Shown piece after piece: positions 6,237-9,011 of a stretch of DNA of 9,011 nt. Both the position numbers and the translations under genes were made by a program. The stretch lies in NCBI GenBank assembly GCA_029098205.1, contig JAQXNW010000161.1:1-9011 (forward strand), read 5' to 3'. The notes beneath the pieces were generated by a model. That model saw nothing but the letters and a program-made list of their open reading frames with translations, ran no database searches and was not told the DNA's origin. The first letter of the stretch is position 1, and the number at the start of each line of letters is the position of its first letter. This DNA comes from Eubacteriales bacterium. Its GTDB lineage: Bacteria; Bacillota; Clostridia; Peptostreptococcales; Anaerovoracaceae.

Positions 6237-6274
6237 CACCTCCGCGGAAAGAACTTGAACGTCATGCGAGGTGC
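6237..6274 (-). promoter_or_regulatory. Hairpin that could sequester the OFA ribosome-binding site
   Basis: On the minus strand GCACCTCGC (6266-6274) can pair with GCGGAGGTG (6237-6245), with one bulged G. The right arm contains the Shine-Dalgarno GGAGGTG that lies 6 nt before the ATG. The loop is about 20 nt. This would mask the ribosome site unless a competing fold opens it. No ligand or partner is evident. Confidence 0.45.
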
Positions 6275-6308
6275 TTTTTCGGTTTCGGGAGAATTCCCGC
6301 GGGACAAA

Positions 6309-6344
6309 GCTTCCGGAAAGGAGCGCTGCTCCTCGCCGGAAAGC
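6309..6344 (-). other. Long hairpin in the OFA leader
   Basis: GCTTTCCGG pairs with CCGGAAGC (one bulge), continuing through a 2x2 internal loop into AGGAGC/GCTCCT with a 3-nt loop, about 14 bp in all. No T run follows on the minus strand, so it is not a terminator. It lies between the riboswitch terminator and the ribosome-site hairpin. Role unknown. Confidence 0.55.
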
Positions 6345-6380
6345 GTCATCCGCAGTATTTAATATCTCTCGGAAAGCAAC

Positions 6381-6411
6381 AAAAAAAGCAGCTCAAAAAA
6401 TAATGAGTTGC
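6381..6411 (-). terminator. Terminator of the ZTP riboswitch
   Basis: On the minus strand GCAACTCA pairs with TGAGCTGC (one A-C mismatch) around an 8-nt T-rich loop, followed by seven Ts. Its 5' arm shares the last bases of the conserved CCGCCTGGGCA of the aptamer, and the stem can extend into GGGCA by G-U pairs. Terminator and ligand-bound aptamer should therefore exclude each other, as in known ZTP on-switches. Confidence 0.8.
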
Positions 6412-6480
6412 CCAGGCGGTCGGCGTATGATAGACCGGTCACGCACTGTGTTATTTCACATGAACCGCCAGCGCGCCGGT
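6409..6480 (-). promoter_or_regulatory. ZTP riboswitch (pfl motif) upstream of the OFA transporter
   Basis: ZTP riboswitches sense the purine intermediate ZTP/ZMP, which builds up when 10-formyl-tetrahydrofolate is short. Both halves of the motif are visible on the minus strand. The 5' half (6434-6480) has P1 ACCGG/CCGGT, the conserved CTGGCGG and a TGTG-AAATAA-CACA hairpin. A short linker leads to the hallmark CCGCCTGGGCA (6409-6419), whose CCGCC can pair with GGCGG as the family pseudoknot. A terminator overlaps the 3' half. The segment GTGCGTG after the hairpin departs from the usual GGGAGC-like sequence. That, and reliance on remembered consensus, is the main doubt. Confidence 0.82.
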
Positions 6481-6490
6481 AAGTGCGTTT

Positions 6491-6520
6491 ATTATAGCGT
6501 TCTTTTTAAGAAGCTGTCAA
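6491..6520 (-). promoter_or_regulatory. Sigma-A promoter for the ZTP riboswitch-OFA transcript
   Basis: The minus strand has perfect TTGACA (6515-6520), an 18-nt spacer and perfect TATAAT (6491-6496). The predicted start near 6484 lies just upstream of the aptamer P1, leaving a leader of about 250 nt. It sits about 75 bp past the stop codon of the DMT gene. No clear terminator separates the two, so some readthrough from the DMT gene is possible. Confidence 0.87.
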
Positions 6521-6594
6521 GATGAATCCGGAGGATTTTTGAATCGGGTGCTCCTGCCGCGGCCGCTGCTATGTGACTGCGCCGGATGCAGCTA

Positions 6595-7482
6595 TTATTG
6601 CTGCGGCGGTTTGATTTCCGCTTTGCTCTGGTTTTCGCTCTTCCATTTTACGACCGCAGCGCCAATGATGATTGTATATCCCAGTAGGCTCTTCGAGTCC
6701 GGGAATTCTCCGAAGAAGACGAGCCCGAGAAGAGCGGCGAACAGAACCTGCGTGTAGTCAAATACGGAAATTTCCTTTGCCGGCGCGGATTCATACGCGG
6801 CCGTAATGGAAAACTGCCCGCCTGCTCCGAAAAGTCCGGCGAGAAGAAGAATGAAAAATTGGCCTAAGGACATCGGCGTATAGTTCAGGACCATAAAGGG
6901 GAGACACAGGAGGCATGTCAATAAAGAAAATGCGAAGACGATCAAAGGCCCCTGAACGCCTTTGATTCCAAGTCTCCGTACGAACGTATACGCGATCCCG
7001 GCGCCAAGCCCGCTGTAAAGCCCTACGAAATGATAGATGCTGTTCATTCCGCCGCTTGGCTTTACGACCAGAACCGCACCGCCGAATGCCAGAGCGAGTA
7101 GGAACCATTCGAACTTTGACGGAATTTCCTTAAGAAGAAAGACAGAGAAGAACATCGCGAAGAACGGGGACATCTTGTTCAGCATGTTTGCATCCGCCAA
7201 GCCGATGTGGTCAATTGCGAGAAAGTTGAATACCATGCCGGTGCTTCCGAAAAAACAGCGGAAAAACAAATCGATCCACTGATCTTTTTTGAAGTTCCGG
7301 TAGGATTCCTTCCCTTTCCGAAGAACAGCAAAGGCGATGAACAGAGCGGGAAGATTTCGGAACATGCATTTTTCCATGGTCGGAATGTTCCCCGCGAGGC
7401 GGACGCAAAGCGTCATGGAAGAAAAGCAGAACGCGGCGAGAATAATATATAGAATTCCTTTTTTCCGGTTATAGTGATTCAT
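6595..7482 (-). CDS. DMT superfamily transporter, EamA family
   Basis: This 295-aa membrane protein has about ten hydrophobic helices in two similar halves of five, the usual EamA size and fold. It starts KKGILYIILAAFCFSSMTLCVRLAG. The first half ends with the family-typical stretch NKMSPFFAMFFSVFLLKE. The second ends with DYTQVLFAALLGLVFFGE, then a last helix and a hydrophilic tail. Known members export or import metabolites such as amino acids, nucleosides or S-adenosylmethionine; the substrate here is unknown. The frame is open further upstream to an ATG at 7587, but that codon lies inside the -35 box of the gene's own promoter, so the ATG at 7482 is chosen. GGAGGA precedes it with long spacing (about 15 nt), so initiation may be weak or the start slightly off. 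It is divergent from sufC. Confidence 0.9.
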   Translation of the reverse strand: MNHYNRKKGILYIILAAFCFSSMTLCVRLAGNIPTMEKCMFRNLPALFIAFAVLRKGKESYRNFKKDQWIDLFFRCFFGSTGMVFNFLAIDHIGLADANMLNKMSPFFAMFFSVFLLKEIPSKFEWFLLALAFGGAVLVVKPSGGMNSIYHFVGLYSGLGAGIAYTFVRRLGIKGVQGPLIVFAFSLLTCLLCLPFMVLNYTPMSLGQFFILLLAGLFGAGGQFSITAAYESAPAKEISVFDYTQVLFAALLGLVFFGEFPDSKSLLGYTIIIGAAVVKWKSENQSKAEIKPPQQ

Positions 7483-7557
7483 GTGTTTTCGTATTCTTCC
7501 TCCGTCGAGAAGAAGATTATTAGAAATATAGATGAAGATATTTGGAAATACAGATAC

Positions 7558-7587
7558 AGTATAGAAAGGATTCCCGCACGATGTCAA
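7558..7587 (-). promoter_or_regulatory. Sigma-A promoter of the DMT transporter gene
   Basis: The minus strand shows TTGACA (7582-7587), an 18-nt spacer and TATACT (7558-7563). Transcription should start near 7551, about 70 nt before the chosen ATG. This rules out translation from the upstream ATG at 7587. No riboswitch or terminator is seen in the leader. Confidence 0.78.
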
Positions 7588-7629
7588 ATCAGAATGGAAT
7601 TGTACCGGATAATATCCTTTTTCCGCGTG

Positions 7630-7658
7630 TTTACTTACCTTTTCAGGGGGTATATCAT
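7630..7658 (+). promoter_or_regulatory. Candidate promoter of the suf operon
   Basis: TTTACT (7630-7635) and TATCAT (7653-7658) are separated by 17 nt; four and five positions match consensus. The predicted start is near 7665, giving a leader of about 70 nt before sufC. A small palindrome GGATAATATCC (7607-7617) lies just upstream and could be a regulator site, but I do not recognise it as an IscR or Fur box. Confidence 0.45.
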
Positions 7659-7732
7659 AAAAAGAAATGCCAATTTACCGCCGGCACAGCAGGATGCTTC
7701 GGGCGGATATGAATGATAATTTGGAGGATGCT

Positions 7733-8485
7733 ATGGCGAGTTTGTTAGAAGTGAAGGATCTGGCCGCAGGAGTCGAAGATAAGGAAATTCTGCACGGCGT
7801 AAATCTTTCGATCGGAGAGGGAGAAGTACATGTCATTCTCGGACCGAACGGATCGGGGAAATCGACGCTGAGCTCAGTGATTATGGGAGACCCTCGCTAT
7901 ACGGTGAACCGGGGACAGATCTGGTTTGACGGAGAGAAAATCACCGATCTTACAACAGATAAGCGGGCTCTTAAGGGAATGTTCATTTCGTTCCAGAGTC
8001 CGGTGGAGGTTCCGGGAATTACGCTTCGGAATTTCATCCGGAGTTCTGTGGAGCAGAGAACCGGAAAGAGAATCCGTCTCTGGGATTTTCGCAAGGAGAT
8101 GGAGAAGGTCATGGACGTGCTTCAGATGGATTACAGCTATGCGGACCGGGATCTTAACGTCGGGTTCTCCGGCGGCGAGAAGAAGAAGGCGGAGATCCTT
8201 CAGCTTCTTATGCTGAAACCGAAATTCGCGATTCTGGATGAGACAGACTCGGGCCTTGATGTCGACGCGGTGCGGACCGTATCGAAGGGAATCGAAGAAT
8301 ACAAGAGAAGCGTCGGCGGTGCTTTGATGATTATTACGCACAGCACGCAGATTCTGCAGGCGCTGGATGTCGATCAGGCGCACATTCTCGCGCATGGACA
8401 GATTATTCATAACGGCGGCCGCGAGCTCGTCGATGAGGTGAACCGGAACGGATTCGAGCAGTTCCTGAAGGCGGAGGCCAAATAA
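7733..8485 (+). CDS. sufC: SufC, Fe-S cluster assembly ATPase
   Basis: SufC is the cytoplasmic ABC-type ATPase of the SUF iron-sulfur cluster system. It binds SufB (and SufD) and drives the conformational change of the scaffold. At 250 aa it has normal length. Visible motifs are Walker A GPNGSGKST (37-45), Q-loop ISFQSPVEVPG (Gln88), signature GFSGGEKKKAEILQ (144-157, the Suf-specific form), Walker B FAILDETDSGLD (Asp169, Glu170) and switch His203 in ITHSTQIL. The frame is open upstream to ATGs at 7667 and 7709. The ATG at 7733 is chosen because GGAGG stands 5 nt before it and the product then begins MASLLEVKDL, as SufC proteins do. Its TAA overlaps the sufB ATG by one base, indicating translational coupling in one operon. 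Confidence 0.97.
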   Translation: MASLLEVKDLAAGVEDKEILHGVNLSIGEGEVHVILGPNGSGKSTLSSVIMGDPRYTVNRGQIWFDGEKITDLTTDKRALKGMFISFQSPVEVPGITLRNFIRSSVEQRTGKRIRLWDFRKEMEKVMDVLQMDYSYADRDLNVGFSGGEKKKAEILQLLMLKPKFAILDETDSGLDVDAVRTVSKGIEEYKRSVGGALMIITHSTQILQALDVDQAHILAHGQIIHNGGRELVDEVNRNGFEQFLKAEAK

Positions 8486-9011
8486 TGGCGAAAGAGAAAA
8501 CACAGGTAGAAGAAATCGACCGCAGCATTTACGACTTCCGGTATTCGGAGGACGATGCGTATAAGGTCGACGAGGGTCTGACTCCGGAAATTGTGGAGCA
8601 GATTTCGGAAGAAAAGAACGATCCGGACTGGATGCGGGAATTCCGTCTGAAGTCTCTGGAGATCTATAATAAGAAGGAAATTCCGCAGTGGGGTCCGCCG
8701 ATTGACGGACTGGATATGGACAATATCGTTACGTACGTCCGTCCGAATACGGAAAGAATGCACACATCGTGGAAAGATGTTCCGGACGATATTAAAAATA
8801 CATTCGAGAAATTGGGAATTCCGCAGGCGGAGAGAGAATCTCTGGCCGGCGTCGGAGCTCAGTATGATTCAGAGCTTGTCTATCATAATCTGAAACAGGA
8901 AGTCGCGGATCAGGGCGTTGTTTATACAGACCTTGAGAGCGCGATGCATGGGGAATACGCGGATATGATTCAGGAGCACTTCATGAAGCTGGTGCCTCCG
9001 ACAGATCATAA
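8485..9011 (+). CDS. sufB: SufB, Fe-S cluster scaffold protein, 3'-truncated by the window edge
   Basis: SufB is the scaffold on which the SUF system builds Fe-S clusters, in a complex with SufC and usually SufD. The first 175 residues are visible of a family usually about 470 long. Family hallmarks are DWMREFRLKSLEIYNKK, PQWGPPI, IVTYVRP, TSWKDVPDDIKNTFEKLGIP, AGVGAQYDSELVYHN and LVPPTDH at the window edge. The ATG shares its A with the sufC stop (TAATG), and GGAGG at 8473-8477 inside the end of sufC supplies the ribosome site. The catalytic C-terminal half lies outside the window. In Clostridia sufD, sufS and sufU commonly follow; that is an expectation, not something seen here. Confidence 0.96.
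   Translation, partial: MAKEKTQVEEIDRSIYDFRYSEDDAYKVDEGLTPEIVEQISEEKNDPDWMREFRLKSLEIYNKKEIPQWGPPIDGLDMDNIVTYVRPNTERMHTSWKDVPDDIKNTFEKLGIPQAERESLAGVGAQYDSELVYHNLKQEVADQGVVYTDLESAMHGEYADMIQEHFMKLVPPTDH

Noticed and set aside
6482..6488. ACGCACT pairing with AGTGCGT at 6441-6447 as part of the ZTP aptamer
   Set aside because: The pairing is perfect over 7 bp, but most of the 5' arm lies at or upstream of the predicted transcription start, so it is probably absent from the RNA.
7483..7587. N-terminal extension of the DMT transporter from the ATG at 7587
   Set aside because: That ATG lies in the TTGACA -35 box of the gene's promoter and upstream of the predicted transcription start; the extra 35 residues are not EamA-like.
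7607..7617. GGATAATATCC palindrome as an IscR, Fur or Rrf2 operator for suf
   Set aside because: It is short, and I cannot match it to a known operator consensus; kept only as a remark on the suf promoter.
7667..7732. Longer SufC start at 7667 or 7709
   Set aside because: Neither has a good ribosome site, and 7667 falls at the predicted transcription start. GGAGG precedes 7733, where the product starts as SufC proteins usually do.

Overview
The window looks like a chromosomal segment from an anaerobic Firmicute of class Clostridia, plausibly Lachnospirales or a relative. This rests on the SufC-SufB arrangement (no SufA/SufE seen), a Clostridia-type small lipoprotein, Gram-positive LCP and IspD/TarI-type enzymes, strong GGAGG ribosome sites, consensus sigma-A promoters and intrinsic terminators with long T runs. 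The species cannot be named from sequence alone.

Layout, left to right. (1) The 3' part of an LCP-family cell-wall ligase gene (+), closed by a hairpin shared with the converging gene. (2) A sodium:alanine/glycine symporter gene (-). Its leader holds a near-textbook tandem glycine riboswitch with a P0 leader-linker helix, a consensus promoter and a terminator as expression platform. (3) A decayed gene (+) for a small secreted protein, with signal peptide, a surface-protein repeat and at least two frame breaks. (4) An IspD/TarI-family cytidylyltransferase (-), divergent from (5) a DUF4854-like lipoprotein (+). The two -10 boxes of this pair sit in the arms of one inverted repeat. (6) A terminator followed by three tandem 25-bp repeats. 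(7) An OFA-family MFS transporter (-) with a leader of about 250 nt that carries a ZTP (pfl-type) riboswitch, an overlapping terminator and a hairpin that could hide the ribosome site. (8) A DMT/EamA transporter (-), divergent from (9) the start of a suf operon, sufC-sufB (+), with sufB cut by the window end.

The main theme is regulation. Two transporters within about 4 kb each sit behind their own riboswitch, and both riboswitches read one-carbon metabolism. Glycine (glycine riboswitch, AGCS symporter) and, by inference, formate (ZTP riboswitch, OFA transporter) are the two small molecules that can charge tetrahydrofolate with one-carbon units. The ZTP riboswitch makes formate, or a closely linked substrate, the best guess for the otherwise generic OFA transporter. 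I found no CRISPR array, tRNA, rRNA or insertion sequence, and no clear new multi-gene system. The novelty here is in the regulatory RNA, the promoter architecture and the gene remnant.
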